A stretch of 35,553 nucleotides of DNA from Pseudomonas sp. TNT3 (GTDB lineage Bacteria > Pseudomonadota > Gammaproteobacteria > Pseudomonadales > Pseudomonadaceae): contig NZ_WFGV02000059.1 of assembly GCF_010095445.2 (NCBI RefSeq), forward strand, positions 1 through 35,553. The letters run 5' to 3'. A model generated the notes under the pieces. That model did no database searches, was not told the origin of the DNA, and was given only the letters and a program-made list of their open reading frames with translations. Shown one piece after another: positions 7,762 through 16,289 of the stretch. Every line of letters starts with the position of its first letter. Within the stretch, counting starts at the first letter, position 1. A program made the position numbers and the translations under genes.

Positions 7762-8625
7762 ATGGAGCTGGCGCAGATTCGCATGTTCAAAACCGTTGCT
7801 GACGTCGGCAGCATCGCCCGGGCGGCCGAGCTTTTGCATTGCGTGCCGTCGAACATCACGGCGCGGATCAAGGCACTGGAGGCGGAATTGGGGGTGGCGC
7901 TGTTTCTGCGCGAGGGGCGCGGGCTGAGAATCAGTCCTGCGGGGCAGACGTTTCTGGTGTATGCGTCGAAAATCCTGGCGCTGACCGTGGAAGCGAAGCG
8001 TGCGGTGGATCCTTCTGCCGAGCCGTCCGGTCCATTGCGTATAGGCGCCATCGAGTCCTCAGCGACGGGGCGATTGCCACGTTTGTTGGCCCGGTTCCAC
8101 AAGCGCTATCCCGCTGTTGCGCTTGAATTGACCACCGGGACCTGGAGCCAGCTGCTGGATGACACGCTCAATCACCGGCTTGATGGCGCGATCGTCGCAG
8201 TGGATGTCGAGCGCGCGCAACTCAAGCGCACGCCGATGTATCGCGAAGACCTGTTGCTGATTGCCTCGACGTCTCTGGGGCCGGTGCGTGATATCGCGGA
8301 TTTGCACGACAAGACGGTGTTCATGTGGCCTCAGGGTTGTCCTTATCGGGCGGCGCTTGAGCACTGGTTGCTGCGCCAGGGGCAGGCGCTGCCGATTGTC
8401 AGCCTGGCCAGTTACGGTGCCATTGTCGGCTGTGTCAGCGCAGGGGCAGGGGTGGCACTGGTGCCCAAAGGGGTGTTCGATCAATACGCCAAGGGCGCGG
8501 GCTGTGTGGGGTATGAGTTTGCTGAACTGACGGCGATCGAAAACCTGTTTTACTGGCACGAAAACGCCGGCGTTCACCCGGCGCGGGAAGCGTTCGTCGG
8601 GATGCTGCGGGAGGAGTTTGCGTAA
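7762..8625 (+). CDS. LysR-family transcriptional regulator
   Basis: A full-length (287-residue) LysR-type regulator. The N-terminal winged helix-turn-helix is clear: VADVGSIARAAELLHCVPSNI then ITARIKALEAELGVALFLR, with the wing GLRISPAGQ. A periplasmic-binding-protein-like effector domain follows from about residue 90 (PLRIGAIES; later GCVSAGAGVALVPK). The sequence resembles the PtrR/YneJ branch of the family. It is transcribed away from the EamA exporter and is the natural candidate to regulate it and itself. The ATG at 7762 is preceded by GGTGATG; upstream there is only promoter-like sequence. Effector molecule unknown. Confidence 0.9.
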   Translation: MELAQIRMFKTVADVGSIARAAELLHCVPSNITARIKALEAELGVALFLREGRGLRISPAGQTFLVYASKILALTVEAKRAVDPSAEPSGPLRIGAIESSATGRLPRLLARFHKRYPAVALELTTGTWSQLLDDTLNHRLDGAIVAVDVERAQLKRTPMYREDLLLIASTSLGPVRDIADLHDKTVFMWPQGCPYRAALEHWLLRQGQALPIVSLASYGAIVGCVSAGAGVALVPKGVFDQYAKGAGCVGYEFAELTAIENLFYWHENAGVHPAREAFVGMLREEFA

Positions 8626-8689
8626 GTTGATGAGGCGGTATTGCCAAGCTTGGACCGGCTATCCACAACTCTTATGAAGATCGCTAGCC

Positions 8690-8810
8690 TGTGGCGAGGG
8701 AGTTTACTCCCGCTGGGTTGCGCAGCAGCCCCGTGCATTCTTCAGTTGTACCGCGTCGTCTGGTTTTGCGACTGCTGCGCAGCCGAGCGGGAGTAAACTC
8801 CCTCGCCACA
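8690..8810. repeat. Inverted repeat (REP pair, GTGGCGAGGGAGTTTACTCC type)
   Basis: TGTGGCGAGGGAGTTTACTC... at the left is the exact inverse of ...GAGTAAACTCCCTCGCCACA at the right; inside, GCGCAGCAG and CTGCTGCGC also pair. Arms of about 25 bases enclose about 70 bases. It belongs to the same broad class as the element at 22804-22936 but with a different core (AGTTTACTCCC against GATTTATCCCC). Confidence 0.88.
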
Positions 8811-8828
8811 TTTAGATGTCGCCTCGTA

Positions 8829-10175
8829 TCATCGTGTTTCAGGCTGACCGTCGCCACCGGCCACATCGCGCATCAACAACCCAAACTTCAATTCCACCGC
8901 CTCCGGTATCGGCAGGTACACCGTGTGCCCATCCCCCGGTGCCACTGCAATAGCTTCGCCTTTACCGTTCTGCAGTTGATGCAGATCGAAATGAAAGTTG
9001 CCCTTGGGTGTCATCAATTCCATGTGATCGCCCACACCGAAGCGGTTCTTGACCTTGACCTCGGCCAACCGGCCCAGGCGCTCGCCGGTCAGTTCGCCGA
9101 CGAACTGCTGGCGCTCCGAGACCGAGCTGCCGTTCTGGTAGTTCTGGTATTCGTCGTGCACGTGACGGCGCAGGAATCCCTCTGTGTAACCGCGCTGGGC
9201 CAATGATTCCAGGTCGGTCATCAGGCTGCGGTCGAAATCACGTCCGGCCACTGCGTCGTCGATGGCCTGGCGATACACCTGAGTGGTTCGCGCGCAATAG
9301 AAGTGGGATTTGGTACGACCTTCGATTTTCAGTGAGTGCACGCCCATCTGCGTCAAACGCTCGACGTGTTGCACGGCGCGCAGGTCCTTGGCGTTCATGA
9401 TGTAGGTGCCGTGTTCATCCTCGAACGCCGGCATCAGTTCGCCTGGGCGATTGGCTTCCTGCAACAGGAACACCCGGTCGGTCGGCGCGCCGATACCCAG
9501 GGTCGGCTCTGGCTGGAAGGTCTGGACGATCTCGCCAAGCTGGTTTTGCGTGGCTTCCTGGGCCGAATACTTCCAGCGGCAGGCGTTGGTGCAACTGCCC
9601 TGATTGGCATCGCGCTTGTTCATGTACCCCGACAGCAAACAGCGGCCGGAATAAGCCATGCACAGCGCGCCGTGGACAAACACCTCAAGCTCCATGCCCG
9701 GCACTTGCTGGCGGATTTCGGCAATTTCCTCCAGGGACAGTTCCCGCGACAGGATGATCCGGCTCAGGCCTTGCTGTTGCCAGAACTCCACGCTCGCCCA
9801 GTTCACTGTGTTGGCTTGCACCGACAGGTGGATCGGCATCAGCGGGAAGTGCCGGCGCACCAGCATGATCAGTCCCGGATCGGACATGATCAGCGCGTCC
9901 GGGCCCATGGCAATGATCGGTTCGAGGTCCTTGAGAAAGGTTTTCAGCTTGGCGTTGTGCGGGGCAATGTTCACCACGACATAGAAGCGCTTGCCCAGAC
10001 CCTGGGCTTCGCGAATGCCGACCGCGAGATGGGCGTGATCGAACTCGTTATTGCGCACTCGCAAGCTGTAACGCGGCTGTCCGGCATAAACCGCATCGGC
10101 GCCGTAGGCGAAGGCATAACGCATGTTTTTCAAGGTGCCGGCAGGGGCGAGCAGCTCTGGGGATGAAAGGATCAT
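8829..10175 (-). CDS. trhP: tRNA 5-hydroxyuridine synthesis protein TrhP (peptidase U32 family, YegQ)
   Basis: This 448-residue member of the U32 family matches the length of E. coli YegQ (about 453). The start ELLAPAGTLKNMRYAFAYGA is the family hallmark. The central signature (residues about 168-205) reads VFHGALCMAYSGRCLLSGY, then ...GSCTNACRWKY, with the four conserved Cys that bind an iron-sulfur cluster. Despite the peptidase name, YegQ/TrhP acts with prephenate-derived chemistry to hydroxylate U34 of several tRNAs. It ends beside a REP pair and no partner gene adjoins it. The other U32 paralogue RlhA acts on 23S rRNA; the short length here favours TrhP. The ribosome site is weak. Confidence 0.9.
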   Translation of the reverse strand: MILSSPELLAPAGTLKNMRYAFAYGADAVYAGQPRYSLRVRNNEFDHAHLAVGIREAQGLGKRFYVVVNIAPHNAKLKTFLKDLEPIIAMGPDALIMSDPGLIMLVRRHFPLMPIHLSVQANTVNWASVEFWQQQGLSRIILSRELSLEEIAEIRQQVPGMELEVFVHGALCMAYSGRCLLSGYMNKRDANQGSCTNACRWKYSAQEATQNQLGEIVQTFQPEPTLGIGAPTDRVFLLQEANRPGELMPAFEDEHGTYIMNAKDLRAVQHVERLTQMGVHSLKIEGRTKSHFYCARTTQVYRQAIDDAVAGRDFDRSLMTDLESLAQRGYTEGFLRRHVHDEYQNYQNGSSVSERQQFVGELTGERLGRLAEVKVKNRFGVGDHMELMTPKGNFHFDLHQLQNGKGEAIAVAPGDGHTVYLPIPEAVELKFGLLMRDVAGGDGQPETR

Positions 10176-10349
10176 GGGTAGGTGGTCGCAAAAGCCGCGC
10201 AGAGTAAGCGGCTTGAGCCGAGGGTTTATTGATCTGGATCTATGCTTGATGAACAGACGGATGGCACTCGCGCGAACCGTGGCGGACTAAGCATCAGGAC
10301 CGCTCTTAACGACAAGAGCGTGCCCCCTGCGGACTGACATGGATCGGAC

Positions 10350-11411
10350 ATGAACGAAAAGACATTACAGAACAAATCACTGGTGATACTGCTGTTTGTG
10401 GTCACCGCCGCCTTTATCTGGATCTTGCTGCCCTTTTACGGGGCCGTGTTCTGGGCGGTGATTCTTGGAATCGTCTTTGCGCCGTTGCAAAGACGCCTGC
10501 AAATGAAGTTTTCCTGGCAGCGAAACGTCACGTCGCTGTGCACCTTGGGCGTGTGCCTGGTGATCGCGATTTTGCCGGTGATCATCATCAGTGCCTTGCT
10601 GGTTCAAGAGGGAGCCGTGTTCTACAAGAACGTGGAAAGCGGCGAGCTGGATATCGCGGCCTATGTCGCGCAGTTCAAACACAGCCTGCCGATGTACTTC
10701 CAGCACTTGCTCGACCGGTTCGGCATGGGCGAGCTGAACGGATTGCGCGAGAAGCTGGTCAAGAGCGCAATGACCGGTGGCCAGGTCCTGGCATCCCAGG
10801 CATTCAGTTTCGGCCAGGGCACCTTTGAGTTCATCGTCAGTTTTTTCATCATGCTGTACCTGCTGTTTTTCTTTTTGCGCGACGGTCCCGAGCTGGCGCG
10901 CAAGGTCCGGGCGGCGGTGCCGTTGCAGGAACACCAGAAGCGTCGCTTGCAGCTCAAATTCAATCGTGTGGTGCGCGCAACCGTGAATGGCAACCTGCTG
11001 GTGGCGGTCACGCAAGGTGCCTTGGGCGGTTTCATTTTCTGGTTTCTGGATATCCCCAGCGCGTTGCTGTGGGCCGTGCTGATGGCGTTTCTGTCGCTGT
11101 TGCCAGCGGTGGGGGCGGGGATTGTCTGGGGGCCGGTGGCGGCTTACTTCCTGCTGACCGGTGCGATCTGGCAAGGCGTGGTGCTGGCATCGTTTGGGGT
11201 GTTCGTGATCGGGCTGGTGGATAACGTGCTGCGCCCAATTCTGGTGGGCAAGGACACCAAAATGCCGGATTACATGATTCTGATTTCAACCCTGGGTGGC
11301 ATGGCAGTGTTTGGACTCAACGGCTTTGTGATCGGGCCGCTGATCGCCGCGCTCTTCATGTCGAGCTGGGCGATCTTCAGCGAAACCAAACCGCGGGTGC
11401 AGCTGCCTTAG
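10350..11411 (+). CDS. AI-2E/PerM-family membrane transporter
   Basis: This 353-residue multi-pass membrane protein has hydrophobic segments near residues 10-50, 60-90, 150-180, 215-250, 255-290 and 310-345. A soluble coil-rich loop lies between segments 3 and 4, as is usual for this family. The motif FFLRDGPELARKVRAAVPL before the second membrane block and PAVGAGIVWGPVAAYFLL, ...DNVLRPILVG... near the end are family signatures. Homologues include E. coli TqsA (AI-2 export) and PerM; the substrate here is unknown. A hairpin (CGCTCTT/AAGAGCG, 10301-10320) lies in the 174-base leader. The 3' end overlaps the convergent small gene by 4 bases. Confidence 0.9.
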   Translation: MNEKTLQNKSLVILLFVVTAAFIWILLPFYGAVFWAVILGIVFAPLQRRLQMKFSWQRNVTSLCTLGVCLVIAILPVIIISALLVQEGAVFYKNVESGELDIAAYVAQFKHSLPMYFQHLLDRFGMGELNGLREKLVKSAMTGGQVLASQAFSFGQGTFEFIVSFFIMLYLLFFFLRDGPELARKVRAAVPLQEHQKRRLQLKFNRVVRATVNGNLLVAVTQGALGGFIFWFLDIPSALLWAVLMAFLSLLPAVGAGIVWGPVAAYFLLTGAIWQGVVLASFGVFVIGLVDNVLRPILVGKDTKMPDYMILISTLGGMAVFGLNGFVIGPLIAALFMSSWAIFSETKPRVQLP

Positions 11412-11590
11412 GCGCTGAGTCGACCCGAGTCGATGCGTTGTGACAGCGCTTTTGCCGCTGGCAGCGAGGTCAGCGGGCCACTGATGGGCTCGCCGTCCTG
11501 CATCAGATACCAGCAGGCGAGTAATCCCAGCTCTCTCAAAGGGGCGGGAACGGCGCTACCGATTACGGACATGATCTGGACCTGGGACAT
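11408..11590 (-). CDS. Small conserved hypothetical protein (60 residues)
   Basis: A short protein without signal peptide (MSQVQIMSVIG; LLACWYLMQDGEPISGPLTS). The start at 11590 is set by a strong GGAGG 5 bases upstream; an in-frame ATG four codons earlier overlaps that ribosome site. The pattern WYLMQDGEPISGPL recalls small proteins with a GYF-like or WYxxxGxxxGP strand, which I mention only as a resemblance. It converges on the AI-2E-type gene with overlapping ends. Confidence 0.65.
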   Translation of the reverse strand: MSQVQIMSVIGSAVPAPLRELGLLACWYLMQDGEPISGPLTSLPAAKALSQRIDSGRLSA

Positions 11591-11689
11591 ACATACCTCC
11601 ATCGCTTGATGGAGTTACCTTACGGACCTGGCGTCAAGACGGACAATCAACGCTTTCGATAGTGGTCATTGACGCCAGTGAGTGTTGGA

Positions 11690-11884
11690 TCAGTCGACAA
11701 CCAGGTCCAGCATGTGCACCACTTCCTGCTCGTTGAGCAGGCCCTTGCGCACCAGGTTTTCCGCCAGCAGCGATAGAAACTTGGCGCTGCGATGGCCTTC
11801 CAGGTGCTTGAGTTCGGTGAGCGTGTTGTACACCTTGCTGGAAGTGCACAAGCCGACATTTCGGTGCGGGTTCTGTGTGGGCAT
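11690..11884 (-). CDS. Small conserved hypothetical protein (64 residues)
   Basis: A 64-residue, mostly helical soluble protein (KVYNTLTELKHLEG, KFLSLLAENLVRKGLLNEQEV). AAGGA lies 8 bases before the ATG. The pattern suggests two or three helices, perhaps a small DNA- or protein-binding fold. Unrecognised; it lies upstream of the 60-residue gene on the same strand with about 100 bases between. Confidence 0.65.
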   Translation of the reverse strand: MPTQNPHRNVGLCTSSKVYNTLTELKHLEGHRSAKFLSLLAENLVRKGLLNEQEVVHMLDLVVD

Positions 11885-12080
11885 GAGGTCGTCCTTGTTG
11901 TTATTGACCTGTTAGGGAGCGGACAGAGCCAACTGTGCGGACCCGTCATGACATAAATATGACCGTTTTCCCCAAGGCGAGGTGAGGCTGTTCAGCTTAA
12001 TGTTGCCTTTTTTGGGCATCGAGACTGTCCCGACAGCGACCTTGATGGGAGGTATCCAGACACTGTACCGATGCGCGGGC

Positions 12081-12112
12081 ACAAAAAAGGCCCCACTGAT
12101 GAGGCGGGGCCT
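12081..12112 (-). terminator. Intrinsic terminator of the Pro/Tyr-repeat protein gene
   Basis: On the minus strand GGCCCCGCC-TCATCA-GTGGGGCC is followed by TTTTTT, about 40 bases after the stop codon. Confidence 0.85.
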
Positions 12113-12149
12113 GATTGATGGCCTATAGCGGTGAGTGGCTGCAACGCTG

Positions 12150-12530
12150 TCAGTAGTGCCGGCCACCGTAGTAGCCGCGAGGCGGGCCGTAATAACGGGG
12201 AGGACCGTAGTAGCCGCGGGGTGGTCCGTAATACACGGGCGCCGGTTGATAATAAACCGGTTGTTGCACATAGACCGGTGCCGGCTGGTAGTAGACCGGT
12301 GGCGGCGGTTGTTGAACATACACGGGCTGCGGTTGCGCATAGACCGGTTGTTGTACATACACCGGCCGGTTGGCGTTAATCAAGGCCGAACCGACAATGG
12401 CCGAGCCGACAATCGCACCAAACACCGCTGGGCCTTGCCAGTTGTTACCGCCACCGCCATGGGCTTGAGCCTGTCCTGCGATAGCGAGGGCGCCAATCAG
12501 CAAGGCAACTGTGGGGAGTTTACGGATCAT
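12150..12530 (-). CDS. Secreted Pro/Tyr/Val-repeat protein
   Basis: This 126-residue protein has a clear signal peptide (MIRKLPTVALLIGALAIAG, cleavage after AQA at about residue 23). A Gly/Ala-rich hydrophobic stretch follows (FGAIVGSAIVGSALI, glycine-zipper-like). Then comes a low-complexity tail of PVYVQQP, PVYYQPAP and PPRGYYG units to the end. The composition suggests an exported, possibly surface- or envelope-associated adhesive or structural protein. Ribosome site GAGGA lies 6 bases before the ATG, and a good terminator follows, so it is a monocistronic gene. Similar short PVY/YYGPP proteins occur widely in Pseudomonas without known function. Function unknown. Confidence 0.85.
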   Translation of the reverse strand: MIRKLPTVALLIGALAIAGQAQAHGGGGNNWQGPAVFGAIVGSAIVGSALINANRPVYVQQPVYAQPQPVYVQQPPPPVYYQPAPVYVQQPVYYQPAPVYYGPPRGYYGPPRYYGPPRGYYGGRHY

Positions 12531-12774
12531 GATAATTCCTCGGTTCTTCGACCCGGCGCTTGTGTCTGCAATAGACCCAAGGATTGTCGCGGGGATACTT
12601 CTAAGACAGCGCTTTTTCGAAATTCAGCACGGCCTCAAGGTAAATTTTGTGTAAGGTCTGTACCGGCTTCCTTACGGTCGCGTTCCCCAGTGAACACAGG
12701 CCTTTATGATCGAACAGAACACGATGGACTGGCTAATCCCGTCCATCTGAAAGTGCATTTGAAGGAGAAGTTTC

Positions 12775-13593
12775 ATGCAGATGAACCCCAACCGCGATAC
12801 CCAATTGTGCATGTCGCTTTCCGCGCGCCCCGGGAACTTTGGCCTGCGCTTTCACAACCACCTTTACGAGCAGTTGGGGCTGAATTTCTACTACAAGGCC
12901 TTCAGCAGCCAGGACTTGCCCGGCGCAGTGGGTGGCATTCGTGCCTTGGGCATACGCGGTTGTGGCGTTTCGATGCCGTTCAAGGAGGCGTGTATTGCCC
13001 TGGTTGATGAGCTGGACCCTTCCGCTGCGGCCATCCAGTCGATCAACACCATCGTCAACACGAATGGCCATTTGAAGGCATACAACACCGACTACATTGC
13101 GATTGCCCAATTGCTGGAAACCCATCAAGTCCCCAGGGAATCGACGTTTGCCCTGCGTGGCAGCGGTGGCATGGCCAAGGCTGTGGCAAGCGCCTTGCGC
13201 GATGGCGGGTACAAAAACGGCCAGATCGTCGCGCGCAATGAGCGCACCGGTCGCGCCTTGGCAGAGTCACTGGGCTATGAATGGCGAGCTGAACTGGCGG
13301 ACTTGCGCCCGCAAATGCTGATCAATGTCACCCCTGTCGGAATGTCTGGCGGATCAGAAGCGGATCAACTCGCGTTTGATGCTGAAGCGATCGAACAGGC
13401 CGAGACTGTGTTCGATGTGGTGGCGATCCCTTCGGAAACGCCACTGATCGTGCGAGGTCGTGCGGAAGGCAAGCGGGTGATCACCGGGCTTGAGGTCATC
13501 GCCATCCAGGCACTGGAGCAATTTGTGTTGTACACCGGCGTGCGCCCGTCGGATGAGCAGTTTCGCAAGGCCGTAGAGTTTGCACGCAGCTGA
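12775..13593 (+). CDS. AroE-like shikimate 5-dehydrogenase (HI0607/SdhL type)
   Basis: This 272-residue protein has the shikimate dehydrogenase fold: an N-terminal substrate domain with catalytic Lys70 in GVSMPFK and Asp106 in NTDY, and a C-terminal NADP-type Rossmann domain (LRGSGGMAKAVASAL, then VARNERTG). The N-terminal substrate loop reads MSLSARPGNFG instead of the GNPIxHSxSP of true AroE. This points to the AroE-like class (HI0607, SdhL of P. putida), whose members act weakly on shikimate and have unclear physiological substrates. AGGAG lies 7 bases before the ATG. No aromatic-pathway genes adjoin it. It probably does not replace AroE. Confidence 0.85.
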   Translation: MQMNPNRDTQLCMSLSARPGNFGLRFHNHLYEQLGLNFYYKAFSSQDLPGAVGGIRALGIRGCGVSMPFKEACIALVDELDPSAAAIQSINTIVNTNGHLKAYNTDYIAIAQLLETHQVPRESTFALRGSGGMAKAVASALRDGGYKNGQIVARNERTGRALAESLGYEWRAELADLRPQMLINVTPVGMSGGSEADQLAFDAEAIEQAETVFDVVAIPSETPLIVRGRAEGKRVITGLEVIAIQALEQFVLYTGVRPSDEQFRKAVEFARS

Positions 13594-13639
13594 CGTCTCC
13601 GCGCCGGGGGGACGTCATCGCGAAACACATTTCCCGGGT

Positions 13640-14287
13640 TTATTCCAGGCGGGAAAGGCGTTCTTCCAGCGCGGCAATCCGCGCTTCCAGCTCTTCGATG
13701 CGCTCCAGCGAAACACCGCTACCCGAGCCTTTTTCCGCAGGGTTCTGCCGAGCGGCGAGGATCACCTCGATGTCCGCCGGATCACCCAGGGCGTGCATGT
13801 AACGGTCTTCACGCTGGCCCGCCTGACGCGGGATCAACAGTGCAAGACCGCGAGCAATCAGGCGCTCCAGTTGATGCACCACCTGTTCTGCATCTTCGAA
13901 GTCATGCATGCGGCCGCTGCGGGTCAGCAGTTCATTGACCGTTTGCGGACCGCGCAGGAATAACAATCCCGCCAGGATGACCTGCGCCGGCACCAACTCC
14001 AGGGCCTTGTCGACTTTATGCTCCCAGCGGTCGGCGCGGCTGCCCATTACCAGTTTGGTGAACCCGCGTCCTTCAAGGGCACGCAGGCTTTGACCGACCT
14101 GACCCTGGGTGAGGTTCATCACCGGTTCACGGCTGGTTTTCTGATTGCAGGCAATCACCAGTGCATTGAGGGTCAGCGGGTAGGTTTCCGGGCTGGTGGC
14201 CTGCTTTTCGATCAGCGAGCCAAGGATGCGGATTTCCGTGCTGTTGAGCCGTGGCTCGTCGAAGGTGGTTTCTTGCTCGGTGCTCAT
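13640..14287 (-). CDS. YceH family protein (DUF480)
   Basis: This 215-residue protein matches the YceH/DUF480 family throughout: LNSTEIRILGSLIEKQATSPETYPLTLNAL, then a second winged-helix region (LRGPQTVNELLTRSGRMHDFED) and a C-terminal coiled coil (ERIEELEARIAALEERLSRLE). The fold is two winged helices, suggesting nucleic-acid binding, but the function is unestablished. I chose the ATG at 14287 (MSTEQET) over the longer frame because AGGGA lies upstream at about 9 bases and the family begins near here. It lies 43 bases after the histidine kinase gene on the same strand and may share its transcript. Confidence 0.9.
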   Translation of the reverse strand: MSTEQETTFDEPRLNSTEIRILGSLIEKQATSPETYPLTLNALVIACNQKTSREPVMNLTQGQVGQSLRALEGRGFTKLVMGSRADRWEHKVDKALELVPAQVILAGLLFLRGPQTVNELLTRSGRMHDFEDAEQVVHQLERLIARGLALLIPRQAGQREDRYMHALGDPADIEVILAARQNPAEKGSGSGVSLERIEELEARIAALEERLSRLE

Positions 14288-14330
14288 TTTTTCTATCCCT
14301 AATTGGCAGTCGGGTCTGGCAAACCTCAAC

Positions 14331-15524
14331 TCATACCCATTTGAATCGAGCCGGGAATCTTGCGCTAAAGCAGGTTCCCGATTCCAGCGTCGAGGTGACG
14401 CTCAACGTTCCGTTGTGTGCGGTGGCAATTTGCGAGGCGATGTAAAGCCCCAACCCCAGGCCTTCGCCCCGTTGCCCGGCTTCCGAGCGGGTAAAGGGCT
14501 CGAACAGCAAAGGCATCAAGGCGGGTGGGATCGGTGAGCCCTGATTGGTCACGGTGATCATAACCTCATCCCCCTCGGCAAAGGCCTGCACGCTGATGGG
14601 CGCTGCGGTCGAGCCGTGAGTGACGGCGTTTCCGAGAAGGTTCGATAACAACTGGCTGATGCGCAGCGCATCGCAATGGACACCGCTTGGTACATCCAGC
14701 GAGTGAATCAACTGCGCCTTTGGGTGCGATGCCTGAACTTCGTCCAGGGTCTGCTTGAGCGTATGACGCAAGTCATCGACCATCTGGCGCTTGACCGGGA
14801 TCCCGCCACCCATGCGCCCTCGGGCGAAATCCAGGACGTTTTCGATCAGCACACCCATGCGTATCGAGCTGGTGCGGATGGCTGAAATAAGGCTCAGGGA
14901 GCGTTTGTCCTCGGTCTTGGTGTCCAGCAGATCGGCGCTCATGCGAATGGCGCTCAACGGCGTTCGCAGGTCATGCCCGAGCACCGCGACGAACTGCTCG
15001 CGCAGCCGGCCATGTTCATTGGCCACGACCAAGGCCTCTTTCGTGATTTCAAGGTGGCTTTGACTGTCGAGACTCATCGCAATCAGTTGCGCGAAGAGGG
15101 TGAGGGTCTTGACGATGGCAGGCTCGTCAAGGTTCGCCGGTACCGAGTCGATGGCACACAGGGTGCCGAAGAAGTCGCCATTGGCCTTGACGATGGGAAT
15201 CGAGATGTAACTCTCCAGACCATAAGTCCTGGGTGTGTGATGCTGCGAGAAGATCGGATGATGGCTGGCATGACCGAAAATCACCGGCGTGCGGTGCTGG
15301 CGAATTTCGTGGCAAATGGTCGACTCCAGGACCAGTTCTCCACCGGGCTTGAGCCCGAAATCAATGGAGTCATCGACCGCGCAGGCGACCCACTTGTGCT
15401 CGGTCACTCGTGCCACGGCAGCGAAGCGCATCCCGGTGAGGTGCTTGACCATGCTCAGAATCACCGGCACCGCATCGATGCTGCGGATGGCTTCAACGTC
15501 TGGAGTGAAATCTGCGTGGGTCAT
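14331..15524 (-). CDS. GAF-domain sensor histidine kinase
   Basis: This 397-residue kinase has no membrane segment. An N-terminal GAF domain spans about residues 15-155 (LTGMRFAAVARVTEHKW, YISIPIVKANGDFFGTLCAID). The HisKA dimerisation helix has the phospho-acceptor His184 in GHDLRTPL. The ATPase domain has an N box (LLSNLLGNAVTHGS), a variant G1 box (TNQGSPIP in place of DxGxG, a substitution I have seen in other soluble GAF kinases) and G2 GEGLGLGLYI. It should sense a small cytosolic ligand or light/redox signal through GAF and autophosphorylate. No response regulator adjoins, so it is an orphan kinase in this window. Start supported by AGG 6 bases before ATG. Confidence 0.92.
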   Translation of the reverse strand: MTHADFTPDVEAIRSIDAVPVILSMVKHLTGMRFAAVARVTEHKWVACAVDDSIDFGLKPGGELVLESTICHEIRQHRTPVIFGHASHHPIFSQHHTPRTYGLESYISIPIVKANGDFFGTLCAIDSVPANLDEPAIVKTLTLFAQLIAMSLDSQSHLEITKEALVVANEHGRLREQFVAVLGHDLRTPLSAIRMSADLLDTKTEDKRSLSLISAIRTSSIRMGVLIENVLDFARGRMGGGIPVKRQMVDDLRHTLKQTLDEVQASHPKAQLIHSLDVPSGVHCDALRISQLLSNLLGNAVTHGSTAAPISVQAFAEGDEVMITVTNQGSPIPPALMPLLFEPFTRSEAGQRGEGLGLGLYIASQIATAHNGTLSVTSTLESGTCFSARFPARFKWV

Positions 15525-15698
15525 TTGGCCTGGGACGGAAAGGAATTTGATCAGAGATTATCCCTAATTCCTCACTGTGGCGAATGGACTGGCGTGTTCA
15601 TCGGTAACTGATTGCAGCGCATCGACACCAACGTGCCATCCGTTTCCAAGGCTATAATCGCCTCCACGTTTTTCCTCCTGTCACCTCATGAGACTGCC

Positions 15699-16208
15699 AT
15701 GACCATTTCCCTGTATGACGCTTCCGTTCCTGTTTTCAAGCAAATGCTCAACGCCCTGAGCGATGTGCTGAACAAGGCTGAAGCCCACGCTACTGCCAAG
15801 AACATTGATCCAAATGCCTTCCTGCAGGCTCGCCTGTACCCGGACATGTTCCCGTTGGTACGCCAGGTGCAGATCGCCGTTGATTTCGCCAAGGGCGTTT
15901 CCTCGCGTCTGGCTGAAGTTGAAGTGCCGAAGTACGAAGACACCGAAACCACCTTCGCCGAGCTGCAAGCGCTGATCACCAAGGTCCTGGCCTACATCGG
16001 CGAGATCAAGCCGGAGCAGATCAATGGCAAGGAAGGCATCGAGATCGTTACCCGTCCTGGCACGCCAAAAGAGAAGCGCTTCAGTGGTCAGGCTTACCTG
16101 CTGAGCTACGGCCTGCCGCAGTTCTTCTTCCACGTCACCACCACCTACGCCTTGCTGCGTCACAACGGTGTGGAAGTGGGCAAGCGTGATTACATGGGCG
16201 CGTTCTAA
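15699..16208 (+). CDS. DUF1993 family protein
   Basis: This 169-residue all-helical soluble protein fits the DUF1993 family: start SLYDASVPVFKQMLNALSDVLNKAEAHA, middle ARLYPDMFPLVRQVQIA, end RHNGVEVGKRDYMGAF. The family is related to DinB-like four-helix proteins; no activity is established. The ATG at 15699 is the natural start. The frame stays open to 15612, but the extension is not family-like. The gene is transcribed away from the histidine kinase and ends at a strong bidirectional terminator. Confidence 0.88.
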   Translation: MTISLYDASVPVFKQMLNALSDVLNKAEAHATAKNIDPNAFLQARLYPDMFPLVRQVQIAVDFAKGVSSRLAEVEVPKYEDTETTFAELQALITKVLAYIGEIKPEQINGKEGIEIVTRPGTPKEKRFSGQAYLLSYGLPQFFFHVTTTYALLRHNGVEVGKRDYMGAF

Positions 16209-16221
16209 ACCGCCCAGCGAC

Positions 16222-16264
16222 AAAAAAGCCCGCCAAGGTGTAAGCCTTGGCGGGCTTTTTTTGT
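16222..16264. terminator. Bidirectional terminator between DUF1993 gene and sstT
   Basis: AGCCCGCCAAGG-TGTAA-CCTTGGCGGGCT with six As on its left and seven or more Ts on its right serves both converging genes. Confidence 0.92.
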
Positions 16265-16289
16265 TTTTCTGTGGGAGCCCGGCTCGTGT

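Noticed and set aside
14331..15524. Histidine kinase with a defective G1 box as a possible dead kinase
   Set aside because: The NxGxPIP form recurs in functional soluble kinases I know of; H, N and G2 boxes are intact.
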